NCBI GenBank assembly: GCA_035506535.1
Contig: DATJPE010000001.1
Coordinates: 1 to 64,000 of the forward strand
Length of the DNA: 64,000 nucleotides
DNA from: Actinomycetes bacterium
GTDB taxonomy: Bacteria > Actinomycetota > Actinomycetes > DATJPE01
Direction: 5' to 3'
Shown here one piece after another: positions 1 through 8,158 of the stretch. The translations under genes and the position numbers were made by a program. Under the pieces are notes generated by a model, which ran no database searches, had not been told where the DNA came from, and was given only the letters and a program-made list of their open reading frames with translations. Within the stretch, counting starts at the first letter, position 1. Each line of letters opens with the position of its first letter.

Positions 1-34
1 CCGCAACCTCGCGAAGTCGGTCACCGTCGAATAG
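1..34 (+). CDS. glmS: GlmS C-terminal end (partial)
   Basis: Reading from base 2, the first codons spell RNLAKSVTVE followed by TAG at 32-34. That decapeptide is the highly conserved C-terminus of glutamine-fructose-6-phosphate aminotransferase, which makes glucosamine-6-phosphate for cell-wall synthesis. Only the last ten residues are inside the window, so the call rests on this terminal motif and on context: from memory, glmS lies just upstream of acpS in Streptomyces. The rest of the gene must lie left of the window. Confidence 0.75.
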   Translation, partial: RNLAKSVTVE

Positions 35-85
35 CCCAGCACCGCCGCCTGGCCACCTCCTCACCGCGCCCGCCTCTGTCCTGCC

Positions 86-138
86 CGAATGAACGCGACG
101 TTGAGTCGGACCTATTGGAGGAACGCCGCGTTCATTCG
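86..138. repeat. 12-bp perfect inverted repeat between glmS and acpS
   Basis: The arms at 86-97 and 127-138 are perfect reverse complements, separated by 29 nt. There is no T-run after the right arm, so it is a poor intrinsic terminator. It could end glmS transcription or be an operator ahead of the acpS operon. The rest of 35-171 holds no recognisable gene. Confidence 0.5.
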
Positions 139-159
139 AAAAGGTCGGGGGTGGGGTCG

Positions 160-165
160 TAGCGT
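160..165 (+). promoter_or_regulatory. -10 element of acpS (leaderless)
   Basis: TAGCGT ends 6 nt before the GTG at 172, which would place the transcription start on the first base of the start codon. No Shine-Dalgarno sequence is visible. This is probably the promoter of the acpS-tsaD operon. Confidence 0.5.
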
Positions 166-171
166 GGCGGC

Positions 172-522
172 GTGATCATCGGGATCGGGACCGACGTGGT
201 GGCGCTGGACCGGCTCGCGGCGGTCCTCCAGCGCACCCCGTCGTTCCTGGATCGGGTGTTCACCCCGGCGGAGCGCGGCCTGCCGCTGGAGTCCCTCGCG
301 GGCCGCTGGGCCGCCAAGGAGGCGGTGGCCAAGGCGCTCGGCGTCCCGGACGGCCTGTCCTGGCAGGACTGCGAGATCCGTAACGAGAGCGACGGGCGGC
401 CGGTGCTCACCGTGACCGGGACCGTCGCCGAGGCCGCCCGGGCCCGGGGCGTCACGTCCTGGCACGTGACGCTCACCCACGACGCCGGGGTCGCCTCGGC
501 GGTCGTCGTCGCGGAAGGCTAG
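172..522 (+). CDS. acpS: Holo-[acyl-carrier-protein] synthase AcpS
   Basis: This enzyme transfers 4'-phosphopantetheine from coenzyme A to a serine of acyl carrier protein, activating it for fatty-acid synthesis. The 116-residue protein has the usual AcpS length. It starts with the family motif IGIGTDVV, where D8 is a Mg ligand, and has [12 protein letters not shown] around residues 47-57 with the second metal ligand E50. The GTG start at 172 lies 6 nt after a -10-like TAGCGT and begins right at the conserved N-terminus. It is the first gene of a dense operon: nnr starts 4 nt after its stop. Confidence 0.95.
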   Translation: MIIGIGTDVVALDRLAAVLQRTPSFLDRVFTPAERGLPLESLAGRWAAKEAVAKALGVPDGLSWQDCEIRNESDGRPVLTVTGTVAEAARARGVTSWHVTLTHDAGVASAVVVAEG

Positions 523-526
523 GCGC

Positions 527-1987
527 GTGCGCACCGCCCACACCGCCGATCAGGTCCGCGCGGCCGAGGCCCCGCTGCTCGAGGCCCTGCCCGAGGGCGC
601 CCTCATGGCGCGTGCGGCCGGCGGCCTGGCGGCCAGGTGCGCCTCGCTGCTGGGGCGCGTGTACGGCGCCCGCGTGGTCCTCCTCGTCGGCGCCGGCAAC
701 AACGGCGGCGACGCGCTGCACGCGGGGGCCGCCCTCGCCCGGCGGGGGGCGCGCGTCGACGCCGTGCTCCTGGGCGCGAGCGCGCACGAGGCCGGCCTGG
801 CGGCGCTGCGCCGGGCCGGCGGGCGTCCCTGCTCCGCCGCGGACGCCGCCGGCGTCCTCGCCGGCGCCGACCTCGTGGTCGACGGCATCCTCGGCATCGG
901 CGGCCGCGGCGGCCTGCGGCCCGAGGCCGCCGCGGTCGTGGCCGCCGTCCCGCAGACCGCCATCGTGGTCGCGGTCGACGTACCCAGCGGGGTCGACGCC
1001 ACCACCGGCGAGGTCCCCGGCGAGGCGGTGCGCGCCGACGTCACGGTCACCTTCGGCAGCCTCAAGGCCGGCCTGCTGGTGGCCCCCGGGGCCGACCACG
1101 CCGGCATCGTCGACGTCGTGGACATCGGCCTTAGGCCCGGCCCCGCCGCGCTCGAGGCACTCCAGGCCGAGGACGTGGCGCAGCGCTGGCCGTGGCCTCA
1201 GGAGCAAGGGGACAAGTACGCCCGCGGCGTGCTGGGCGTCCACGCCGGGTCCAGCGCCTATCCCGGGGCCGGGGTCCTCTGCCTGGCCGGGGCGCTGGGG
1301 GCGGGCTGCGGCTACGTCCGGGTGGCCGCGACGTCGGGGGCGGCGGTGGCCGTCCGGATGGCCCACCCAGAGGCGATCGTCGTCCACGTCGAGCCCGAGC
1401 ACCCCGCCCACGGGGTCGGCCGCGTCCAGGCATGGGCGACCGGGCCGGGCCTGGGGACCGGACGGGCGGAGCAGGCCGGGGTACGCGCGCTGCTGGCGGA
1501 GGGGCTGCCGACGGTGCTGGACGCCGACGCCCTGGTCGTGCTGGCCGCCGACCCGGGCCTGCTGCGTGGTCGGGAGGGCGGTCCGGGGGCGGTGCTGCTG
1601 ACCCCGCACGCGGGGGAGCTGGCCCGGCTGCTGGGCGTCGGGCGCGAGGAGGTCGAGCAGCGACGGCTGGAGCACGCGCGGGCGGCCGCCGAGCGCTTCG
1701 AGGCCACCGTGCTGCTCAAGGGGTCGACGACCCTGGTCGCCGCTCCCGGCGAGGTACCAGTGCGGGTCAACACCACGGGGACGGCGTGGCTGGGCACGGC
1801 CGGCTCGGGCGACGTCCTCACCGGCGTGGCCGGGTCCCTGCTCGCCGCCGGCCGAGACGCCCGGGACGCCGGCTCGGTCGCGGCGTGGGTGCACGGCCTG
1901 GCCGCCCGCCTGGCCTCCGCCGGCGGCCCGCTCACCGCCTCGCGGCTGGCCGAGGCACTGCCCCGAGCGGTCGCCTCCCTGGGCTGA
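527..1987 (+). CDS. nnr: Bifunctional NAD(P)H-hydrate epimerase / ADP-dependent dehydratase
   Basis: This is a fused metabolite-repair enzyme of 486 residues. The N-terminal YjeF domain (about 1-210) carries the Rossmann motif GAGNNGGD at 55-62 and epimerises R- and S-NAD(P)HX. The C-terminal ribokinase-like domain (about 225-486) carries GTAGSGDVLTG near residue 424 and removes the hydration in an ADP-dependent step. Both domains look intact. The GTG start follows the acpS stop by 4 nt, so expression probably depends on acpS readthrough or coupling. This fused arrangement is common in bacteria, and no frameshift is seen. Confidence 0.94.
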   Translation: MRTAHTADQVRAAEAPLLEALPEGALMARAAGGLAARCASLLGRVYGARVVLLVGAGNNGGDALHAGAALARRGARVDAVLLGASAHEAGLAALRRAGGRPCSAADAAGVLAGADLVVDGILGIGGRGGLRPEAAAVVAAVPQTAIVVAVDVPSGVDATTGEVPGEAVRADVTVTFGSLKAGLLVAPGADHAGIVDVVDIGLRPGPAALEALQAEDVAQRWPWPQEQGDKYARGVLGVHAGSSAYPGAGVLCLAGALGAGCGYVRVAATSGAAVAVRMAHPEAIVVHVEPEHPAHGVGRVQAWATGPGLGTGRAEQAGVRALLAEGLPTVLDADALVVLAADPGLLRGREGGPGAVLLTPHAGELARLLGVGREEVEQRRLEHARAAAERFEATVLLKGSTTLVAAPGEVPVRVNTTGTAWLGTAGSGDVLTGVAGSLLAAGRDARDAGSVAAWVHGLAARLASAGGPLTASRLAEALPRAVASLG

Positions 1988-1997
1988 GCCGCCGCGC

Positions 1998-3170
1998 GTG
2001 ACAGACTCGACGCCGATGGGCGGGACGTCGACACACCCGGTCCACCGGGCCGAGGCCGTGGTGGACCTCGCGGCGATCCGCGCCAACGTGGCGACGCTGC
2101 GCCGCGCCGCCGGTCGGGCCGAGGTGCTGGCCGTCGTCAAAGCCGACGCGTACGGACACGGGCTGCTCCCCGCCGCCCGGGCCGCGCGGGACGCGGGCGC
2201 GGCCTGGCTGGGCACCGCGCTGCTCGAGGAGGCCCTCGCGCTGCGCGCCGCGGGGGACGGCGGACGTCTCCTGGCCTGGATGCTCGACCCGGGCGACCCC
2301 TTCGCCGAGGCGGTGGCCGCGGACATCGACCTCTCGGTCAGCGCCCCGTGGGCGGTCGAGGAGATCGCCGCGGCAGCACGGACGGCCGGCCGGCCCGCGC
2401 GCCTGCACCTCAAGGTCGACACCGGCCTCGGACGGGCGGGGGCACCAGTGCACGACTGGCCGGCCCTCGTCGAGCGGGCCGCCAAGGCCCAGGCCGACGG
2501 CGAGGTGGTGGTCAGCGGGGTCTGGTCGCACCTGGCGTACGCCGACGCGCCGGGCCACCCCACCACCGATGCGCAGATCGAGGCCTTCCGCGAGGCGGTG
2601 GCCCTGGCCGAGGCCGAGGGGCTGCGCCCGGAGGTGCGGCACCTGGCGAACAGCGCCGCGACGCTGACCCGGCCGGACGCCCACTTCGACCTGGTGCGGC
2701 CCGGCATCGCGGTGTACGGCCTGTCCCCGATGCCCGACGACCACCCGGCCGACACCCTCGGGCTGCGCCCGGCGATGACGCTGCGCGCCCGGATCGCCCT
2801 GGTCAAGCGGCTGCCGCCCGGCCACGGTGTCTCCTACCTGCACCGCTATCGCACGACCCGGGAGACGACGACCGCGCTCGTCCCCCTCGGCTACGCCGAC
2901 GGCATCCCGCGCAACGCGACCAACGTCGGGCCGGTGCTGGCGGCGGGGGCGCGACGCACGATCGCCGGCACGGTGTGCATGGACCAGTTCGTCCTCGACC
3001 TGGGCGACGACCCGGTCTCGGTCGGCGACGAGGTCGTCCTCTTCGGGCCAGGGGACGGCGGGGAACCCAGCGCCGACGACTGGGCACGGGCCACCGGCAC
3101 CATCTCCTACGAGATCGTGACGCGGATCGGACCCCGCGTGCCGCGCGTCCACCTCGGCGGCTCGGCGTGA
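1998..3170 (+). CDS. alr: Alanine racemase
   Basis: This PLP enzyme interconverts L- and D-alanine and so supplies D-Ala for peptidoglycan. The 390-residue length is typical. The PLP lysine K48 lies in the hallmark VVKADAYGHG, and the catalytic tyrosine of the C-terminal domain is in GVSY, about residue 280. GTG 1998 is taken as start; ATG 2016, six codons later, is an alternative because the conserved part only begins around residue 17. It lies 10 nt after nnr, and its TGA overlaps the next GTG (GTGA). Confidence 0.96.
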   Translation: MTDSTPMGGTSTHPVHRAEAVVDLAAIRANVATLRRAAGRAEVLAVVKADAYGHGLLPAARAARDAGAAWLGTALLEEALALRAAGDGGRLLAWMLDPGDPFAEAVAADIDLSVSAPWAVEEIAAAARTAGRPARLHLKVDTGLGRAGAPVHDWPALVERAAKAQADGEVVVSGVWSHLAYADAPGHPTTDAQIEAFREAVALAEAEGLRPEVRHLANSAATLTRPDAHFDLVRPGIAVYGLSPMPDDHPADTLGLRPAMTLRARIALVKRLPPGHGVSYLHRYRTTRETTTALVPLGYADGIPRNATNVGPVLAAGARRTIAGTVCMDQFVLDLGDDPVSVGDEVVLFGPGDGGEPSADDWARATGTISYEIVTRIGPRVPRVHLGGSA

Positions 3171-4234
3171 GCCCGCGCATGTCCGGGCCGGCGGGCCTCG
3201 GCCTCGGGGTGCTGGCCGCCGGCGCCGCCCTCGGCTGGGTCGGCGAGCGGCTGCTCGTCAAGCGCCCGCCGGGCGGCGCGATCGCCATCACCGGCCCGAA
3301 CGCGGGGCGCGCCGACCCGCGGCTGCTCACCGTCGACGACGGGGTCGAGCTGTACGTCGAGATCGACGAGGTCGCCGCCACGGCGGCGTACGCGCCGCTC
3401 ACCGCGATCTTCATCCACGGCTACGCGCTCAACCTCGACTGCTGGTACTTCCAGCGTCAGGCGCTGTCCGGCGACGTCCGCGGCGTGTTCTACGACCAGC
3501 GCGGCCACGGCCGCGCCGGTCGGGGCGAGGCGGGCACCCACACCATCGAACGACTGGGACGCGACCTGGGCGAGCTGCTCGACGTCGTGGCCCCGCAAGG
3601 ACCGGTCGTGCTCATCGGTCACTCGATGGGCGGGATGACCATCATGGCGCTCGCGGAGCAGCGGCCCGAGGTGTTCGAGCGCCGGGTGGTGGGCGTGGGT
3701 CTGGTCGCCACGTCGGCCTCCGGGGTGGGGGAGTCGCCGCTCGGCCTGCCCCGCCGGCTCGGCGAGGTCGTGCACCGGGCCGCCCCGCTGGTGGTGTCCG
3801 CGTTGTCGCGGGCACCCGCCCTGGTGGAGCGTGGGCGCAAGTCGGGCAGCGACCTCGGACACCTGCTCACCCGCTACTACAGCTTCGCCTCGCGTGTCCC
3901 GCCGGGACTGGTGGAGTTCGCGGCGGAGATGCTCTCGGCGACCCCGCTGGAGGTCGTGGCCGAGTTCCTGCCCTCCCTCGACGCCCACGACCGCACCGAC
4001 GCGCTCCCGGTGCTGCGGTCCTGCCCGGTCCTCGTGGTGGGCGCGCAGCAGGACCTCATGACCCCCGTCGAGCACACGCACGCGATCGCCGCGGCCCTTC
4101 CCGAGGCGGACGTCCGCGTCGTCGAGCCCGGCGGGCACATGATCCTGTTGGAGTACCCCGACGAGGTCACGGCCTGGATCCGGGAGCTGTTGCGCCGCTC
4201 GCTGACGCTCGCGCAGCAGCGGGGTCTCGCGTGA
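3167..4234 (+). CDS. Alpha/beta-fold hydrolase with N-terminal hydrophobic segment
   Basis: This serine hydrolase of the alpha/beta fold has about 355 residues. The nucleophile elbow GHSMGG places Ser at about residue 153. An HGYALN oxyanion-type motif lies upstream and a C-terminal GGHM supplies the probable catalytic His. Residues 5-25 are Gly/Ala/Leu-rich and could be a signal anchor. The substrate is unknown. The GTG at 3167 overlaps the alr stop (GTGA); ATG 3179 is an alternative start. Between alr and tsaE it occupies a position where actinobacteria usually carry such a hydrolase. Its stop overlaps the uracil-DNA glycosylase start. Confidence 0.85.
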   Translation: MSPRMSGPAGLGLGVLAAGAALGWVGERLLVKRPPGGAIAITGPNAGRADPRLLTVDDGVELYVEIDEVAATAAYAPLTAIFIHGYALNLDCWYFQRQALSGDVRGVFYDQRGHGRAGRGEAGTHTIERLGRDLGELLDVVAPQGPVVLIGHSMGGMTIMALAEQRPEVFERRVVGVGLVATSASGVGESPLGLPRRLGEVVHRAAPLVVSALSRAPALVERGRKSGSDLGHLLTRYYSFASRVPPGLVEFAAEMLSATPLEVVAEFLPSLDAHDRTDALPVLRSCPVLVVGAQQDLMTPVEHTHAIAAALPEADVRVVEPGGHMILLEYPDEVTAWIRELLRRSLTLAQQRGLA

Positions 4235-4794
4235 GCGAGGCCTGGTCCCGGCTGGCCGCACGGATCGCCGGGTGCACGGCCTGCGCCGAGCTCGTCGCGA
4301 CGCGCACCCAGGTCGTGCCCGGCGTCGCGCCGCCGGGGGCCCGCCTCGTCCTGCTCGGCGAGGCGCCCGGCGCGGCCGAGGACGCGGCCGGCGTCCCGTT
4401 CGTGGGCCGCTCGGGCTGGTGGCTGGACGCGGCCCTCGGCGCGGCCGGGCTGGCGCGCGCGGACGTGGCCGTCGTCAACGTGCTGAAGTGCCGGCCGCCG
4501 GGCAACCGGGCCCCCCGCCGTGCCGAGGTGGCCGCCTGCCGCCCCTGGCTCGAAGCGCAGCTCGACCTGCTGGACCCCGCCCTCGTGGTGGCCCTCGGGG
4601 GCACCGCCGCCCAGTGGTTCTTCGGGCCCGCCGCTCGCATCAGCCGGCTGCGCGGCGAGACGCATCGGGCCCTGGGCCGCCGCGTGCTCGTGACCTACCA
4701 CCCCTCGGCGGCGCTGCGCTTCGGGCCGACGGGGCAGCCCGCGCTCGCGCTGGCGGCCGACCTGGCGATCGCGGCCGACCTCCTGGCGGCGTAG
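4231..4794 (+). CDS. Uracil-DNA glycosylase, family 4 (Fe-S)
   Basis: This 187-residue enzyme removes uracil from DNA at the start of base-excision repair. The family-4 features are complete: four candidate [4Fe-4S] cysteines at C15, C18, C87 and C103, the active-site motif GEAPG at 43-47, FVGRSG at 57-62, and the C-terminal HPSAALR that contacts the DNA minor groove. It is translationally coupled to the hydrolase (GTGA overlap), and its TAG shares one base with the tsaE GTG. Its place inside the alr/tsa operon is not obviously functional; it may simply be carried along. Confidence 0.9.
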   Translation: MSEAWSRLAARIAGCTACAELVATRTQVVPGVAPPGARLVLLGEAPGAAEDAAGVPFVGRSGWWLDAALGAAGLARADVAVVNVLKCRPPGNRAPRRAEVAACRPWLEAQLDLLDPALVVALGGTAAQWFFGPAARISRLRGETHRALGRRVLVTYHPSAALRFGPTGQPALALAADLAIAADLLAA

Positions 4795-5297
4795 TGGCCG
4801 ACGTCGCGCTCGAGGTGCCCACGGAGCAGGACATGCGGGCCCTCGGCCGGCGCCTGGCGACCCGCCTGCGCGCCGGCGACCTCGTGGTCCTGGGGGGCGA
4901 CCTGGGGGCGGGCAAGACCACCCTCGTCCAAGGGCTCGGGGCGGGCCTCGGCGTCCTGGGCGAGGTGACCTCGCCGACCTTCGTGCTCGCGCGGGTCCAC
5001 CGCAGCCGCGTCGGCGGTCCCGCCCTCGTGCACGTCGACGCCTACCGGCTGGCCTCCCTCGCCGAGGTGGACGACCTCGACCTGGACGCCTCGCTGGCCG
5101 AGTCGGTGACGGTGGTCGAGTGGGGCGGCGGGAAGGTCGAGGGGCTCAGCGAGGACCGCCTGGAGATCGAGCTGGTCCGCCCCCGCGGCGCGGCCGGGGG
5201 AGAGGTCCGCACGGTACGCCTGCACGCGGTCGGGCCTCGCTGGAGCGGCGAGGACCTCGCCTCGGCGGTGGAGGGCCGCCCCGAGGGCAGCGCCTAG
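4794..5297 (+). CDS. tsaE: tRNA t6A biosynthesis ATPase TsaE
   Basis: This P-loop ATPase works with TsaB and TsaD in threonylcarbamoylation of A37 in tRNAs that read ANN codons. The protein has 167 residues. Walker A GDLGAGKTT is at 35-43, SPTF follows at 60-63, and the family motif HVDAYRL is at 80-86, followed by VEWG. The GTG at 4794 shares its G with the preceding TAG. The C-terminal 30 residues are a less conserved tail. The tsaE TAG at 5295-5297 is also the start of the TAGGGT that resembles the tsaB -10 element. Confidence 0.93.
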   Translation: MADVALEVPTEQDMRALGRRLATRLRAGDLVVLGGDLGAGKTTLVQGLGAGLGVLGEVTSPTFVLARVHRSRVGGPALVHVDAYRLASLAEVDDLDLDASLAESVTVVEWGGGKVEGLSEDRLEIELVRPRGAAGGEVRTVRLHAVGPRWSGEDLASAVEGRPEGSA

Positions 5298-5300
5298 GGT
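5295..5300 (+). promoter_or_regulatory. -10 element of tsaB, overlapping the tsaE stop
   Basis: TAGGGT begins with the tsaE stop codon and ends 7 nt before the GTG of tsaB. The spacing fits a leaderless transcript giving tsaB-rimI-tsaD its own promoter. No good -35 is required for this class, and none is obvious. Confidence 0.45.
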
Positions 5301-5307
5301 TTCGGTC

Positions 5308-5976
5308 GTGCTCGTCCTCGGCCTCGACACCTCGACCGCGCAGCTGACGCTGGCCCTGCACGACGGGACGCGGATGGTGGCCGAACGCCACGCCCTGGAC
5401 GCCCGCCGCCACGGCGAGCTGCTCGCCCCCCTCCTGCGCGACCTGCTCGTGGAGGCCGGACCGGCGGAGGTCACCGACGTGGCGTGCGGGGTAGGTCCGG
5501 GGCCGTACACCTCGCTTCGGGTCGGGCTGGTGAGCGCGGTGGCCTTCGCCGCGGCCCGCCGCCTGCCGGTGCACGGCGTGTGCTCCCTCGACGTGCTCGC
5601 GGCCGAGGCGGCGCGGACGGGCGCGAACCGGGGCGAGCCGTTCGCGGTGGCCACCGACGCCCGTCGGCGCGAGGTGTACTGGGCGACCTACGACCCGAGC
5701 GGGACGCGGACGTCCGGCCCCGCGGTCGGCCACCCGGCCGGGCTGGGCCTGCGCGAGGTGCCGGCGGCGGGGGAGGGCCCGCGCCGGTACCCCGAGGCGT
5801 TCGCGCGGCCGATCGAGCCGACCTACCCACGGGCGGCGGTGCTGGCCGGGCTGGTCGCCGCCGCGCTGTCCGGCTCGGCCTCCGGCACGTCCATCGAGCT
5901 GCTGCCGCCGCGCCCGCTGTACCTGCGCCGGCCCGACGCCGCCGAGCCGCACTCCCCGAAACCGGTGCTCACGTGA
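5308..5976 (+). CDS. tsaB: tRNA t6A biosynthesis protein TsaB
   Basis: TsaB is an ASKHA-fold, non-catalytic partner that dimerises with TsaD. The 222-residue protein begins LVLGLDTSTAQLTLAL, the usual N-terminal strand with DTS, and contains GVGPGPYTSLRVGL around 61-74, the family signature. The C-terminal part is shorter and variable, as usual for TsaB. GTG 5308 is 10 nt after tsaE, preceded by a -10-like TAGGGT rather than a ribosome-binding site. Its TGA overlaps the rimI start. Confidence 0.93.
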   Translation: MLVLGLDTSTAQLTLALHDGTRMVAERHALDARRHGELLAPLLRDLLVEAGPAEVTDVACGVGPGPYTSLRVGLVSAVAFAAARRLPVHGVCSLDVLAAEAARTGANRGEPFAVATDARRREVYWATYDPSGTRTSGPAVGHPAGLGLREVPAAGEGPRRYPEAFARPIEPTYPRAAVLAGLVAAALSGSASGTSIELLPPRPLYLRRPDAAEPHSPKPVLT

Positions 5977-6437
5977 GTGCGGCCACGCTGCGTCCGATGC
6001 GCTGGTGGGACGTCGAGGAGCTGGCTGCGCTGGAGGAGGAGGCGTTCCCCGACCTGCCCTGGTCGGCCGCCGCGTTCTGGAGCGAGCTCGCCGGGGTGCC
6101 GCTGACCCGCTGGTACGTCGTCGCCGAGGAGGACGGCGGCATCGCTGGCTACGCGGGCCTGTTCGCCACGGGGCCCGAGGCCGACGTCCAGACGGTGGCG
6201 GTACGCCCGGACCGCCGCGGCAGCGGGCTCGCCGACCGGCTGGTGACCGCGTTGCTCGAGGAGGCCGGACGGCGCGGGGCGGCCCGGGTGCTGCTGGAGG
6301 TCCGCGATGACAACACGCCTGCGCTTCGCCTCTACGAGCGGCACGGGTTCGCGGCCGTGGGGCGCCGGCGCGGCTACTACGGGCCCGGACGCGACGCCGT
6401 CGTGATGGCCCGCCGGCTCGGGGCGGGGACCGCGTGA
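5973..6437 (+). CDS. rimI: Ribosomal-protein-alanine N-acetyltransferase RimI
   Basis: This GNAT acetyltransferase of 154 residues classically acetylates the N-terminal Ala of ribosomal protein S18; actinobacterial homologues may have wider targets. The acetyl-CoA loop reads [14 protein letters not shown] at about 77-90. The catalytic-type E109 and Y121 sit in LLEVRDDN...RLYERHGF. The GTG start overlaps the tsaB stop (GTGA) and its own stop overlaps tsaD (GTGA). The order tsaB-rimI-tsaD is widely conserved in actinobacteria, which makes the RimI call firm within the GNAT superfamily. Confidence 0.92.
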   Translation: MSAATLRPMRWWDVEELAALEEEAFPDLPWSAAAFWSELAGVPLTRWYVVAEEDGGIAGYAGLFATGPEADVQTVAVRPDRRGSGLADRLVTALLEEAGRRGAARVLLEVRDDNTPALRLYERHGFAAVGRRRGYYGPGRDAVVMARRLGAGTA

Positions 6438-7483
6438 GCGACGTACCGCTCGTCCTGGGCATCGAGACGTCCTGCGACGAGACCGGGGTCGGGATCGTCG
6501 CCGGGACAGCGCTGCTGGCGAACGAGATCGCGAGCAGCGTCGAGGAGCACGCCCGCTTCGGCGGCGTGGTCCCCGAGGTCGCCTCGCGGGCGCACCTCGA
6601 GGCGCTCGTGCCGACCGTCGAGCGGGCGTGCGCCACCGCCGGCGTCGGGCTGGCCGACGTCGACGCCATCGCCGTCACGGCGGGGCCGGGCCTCGTGGGG
6701 GCGCTGCTCGTCGGTGACGCGGGGGCCAAGGCGCTGGCCGTCGCGCTGGGCAAGCCGCTGTACGGGGTCAACCACCTCGCCGCCCACGTCGCCGTGGACG
6801 TCCTCGAGCACGGCCCGCTGCCGGAACCGACGCTCGCCCTGCTGGTCAGCGGCGGCCACTCCTCGCTGTTGCTGGTGCGCGACGTCACCGGCGACGTGGA
6901 GCCGCTCGGCCGGACCATCGACGACGCGGCCGGCGAGGCCTTCGACAAGGTGGCGCGGCTGCTCGGGCTCGGCTTCCCCGGAGGGCCGTACGTCGATCGC
7001 GCCGCCCGCGACGGAGACCCGGACTCGATCGCGTTCCCCCGCGGGCTCACCGGCCCGGCCGACCTACGCGAGCACCGCTACGACTTCTCCTTCAGCGGGC
7101 TGAAGACGGCCGTGGCCCGCTGGGTCGAGCAGCGGGAGCGGGACGGGGAGGCGGTGCCCGTCGCCGACGTGGCGGCCGCCTTCCAGGAGGCGGTGGTCGA
7201 CGTGCTCGTCCGCAAGGCGCTGCTCGCGTGCGCCGAGCACGGCGTCGACTCGCTGCTCATCGGCGGTGGGGTCGCGGCCAACTCCCGGCTGCGGGTGGTC
7301 GCCGAGCAACGGTGCGCCGGAGCCGGCGTACGGCTGCGCGTCCCACGCCCGGGGCTGTGCACGGACAACGGGGCGATGGTCGCCGCGCTGGGGTCCGAGA
7401 TGGTGCGGCGCGGACGTACGCCTTCCGCCCTGGACCACCCGACCGACTCGGCGCTACCGGTCACCGAGGTCCTCCTGCCCTGA
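6434..7483 (+). CDS. tsaD: tRNA N6-adenosine threonylcarbamoyltransferase TsaD
   Basis: This is the catalytic subunit that transfers the threonylcarbamoyl group to A37 of tRNA. The 349-residue protein has the ASKHA start [11 protein letters not shown], the metal-binding HLAAH (H114, H118), [13 protein letters not shown] and the later [11 protein letters not shown]. TsaC, which makes the intermediate, is not in the window. The gene is coupled to rimI by a GTGA overlap and ends the operon that began with acpS. Downstream is a G-rich spacer and a convergent gene. Confidence 0.96.
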   Translation: MSDVPLVLGIETSCDETGVGIVAGTALLANEIASSVEEHARFGGVVPEVASRAHLEALVPTVERACATAGVGLADVDAIAVTAGPGLVGALLVGDAGAKALAVALGKPLYGVNHLAAHVAVDVLEHGPLPEPTLALLVSGGHSSLLLVRDVTGDVEPLGRTIDDAAGEAFDKVARLLGLGFPGGPYVDRAARDGDPDSIAFPRGLTGPADLREHRYDFSFSGLKTAVARWVEQRERDGEAVPVADVAAAFQEAVVDVLVRKALLACAEHGVDSLLIGGGVAANSRLRVVAEQRCAGAGVRLRVPRPGLCTDNGAMVAALGSEMVRRGRTPSALDHPTDSALPVTEVLLP

Positions 7484-7489
7484 CGTTGC

Positions 7490-7519
7490 GGGTCGGGGTC
7501 GCGTCGGGTCGGGTCGGGG
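7490..7519 (+). other. G-quadruplex-type G-run cluster between convergent genes
   Basis: Five runs of three or four G occur at 7490-7492, 7495-7498, 7506-7508, 7511-7513 and 7516-7519, with loops of 2, 7, 2 and 2 nt. This meets the usual G4 pattern. It lies between the ends of tsaD and the convergent release-factor gene, where it could act on transcript ends. Confidence 0.45.
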
Positions 7520-7528
7520 TGCGGCGCG

Positions 7529-8158
7529 TCACGTTGCGTCGGTGATGGTGACGTGGGCGCGGGCGAGCCGTCGCGGCAGCTCCGGGAGCAGGCGGCGGGT
7601 CGGCTGCGCGACGTCCAGGCGCCGCTCGGCGACCAGCGGGACCAGGGCGGCCAGGCGCGGATCGGCGAGAACGGCCGCGAGCGCGGCGCGGTCCCCGCCG
7701 AGGACGATCGCGTCGAGGCGGTCCACGCGGGGGAGCACGACGAGCGCCGTCGCGTCGGCGGCGGCCGCGTACGACTCGCGTGCCTGCGCCTCCCGGCGGC
7801 GCGCGAAGCGCTGCTGGGACCAGCCACCCGCGGCCGAACGGCCTTGGACGTGGCGCGTCCCGACCTTGGACGCCACGACCGTGTCCCCGTCGACAACCGC
7901 GACGAGGTAGCCCGCCTTGCGGGCCAGCGCGATACCCACGAGGCGGCGGCGCCGAACGTGGGCCAGCAGGCAGGCCAGCCCCCGACCGTCGTCGACCAGG
8001 GGCGGGAACGCCACGTCGATCCTCGCCGTGGTGCCGTCCTCCGCCCGCAGCAGCGCGCCCGACGGCCCGAGCTCGGTCGACGTCGCCCCGTGTGCGGCGA
8101 CGAAGCGCTCGATCCAGCCGGCCAGGCGCGCGGCGTCGACCTCGACCGCACGGGTCAT
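7529..8158 (-). CDS. acVLRF1-family peptidyl-tRNA hydrolase (Vms1/eRF1-like)
   Basis: This 209-residue protein resembles the actinobacterial VLRF1 (Vms1-like release factor 1) family, related to eukaryotic Vms1/ANKZF1, which cleaves peptidyl-tRNA on stalled ribosomes. The recognisable core is [17 protein letters not shown] at 75-91 followed by the loop [12 protein letters not shown] at 111-122. The glutamines Q115/Q116 are candidates for the catalytic residue and the Arg cluster could contact RNA. ATG 8158 overlaps the stop of the upstream methyltransferase by 4 nt, so the two are translated together. Function is inferred from the motif; no partner for tagging nascent chains is seen nearby. 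Confidence 0.8.
   Translation of the reverse strand: MTRAVEVDAARLAGWIERFVAAHGATSTELGPSGALLRAEDGTTARIDVAFPPLVDDGRGLACLLAHVRRRRLVGIALARKAGYLVAVVDGDTVVASKVGTRHVQGRSAAGGWSQQRFARRREAQARESYAAAADATALVVLPRVDRLDAIVLGGDRAALAAVLADPRLAALVPLVAERRLDVAQPTRRLLPELPRRLARAHVTITDAT

Noticed and set aside
473-2806. 777-codon open frame on the minus strand opposite nnr and alr
   Set aside because: It lies wholly antisense to two well-supported genes, has low-complexity Arg/Gly/Ala composition and no recognisable domain. Long antisense frames are expected at this GC content.
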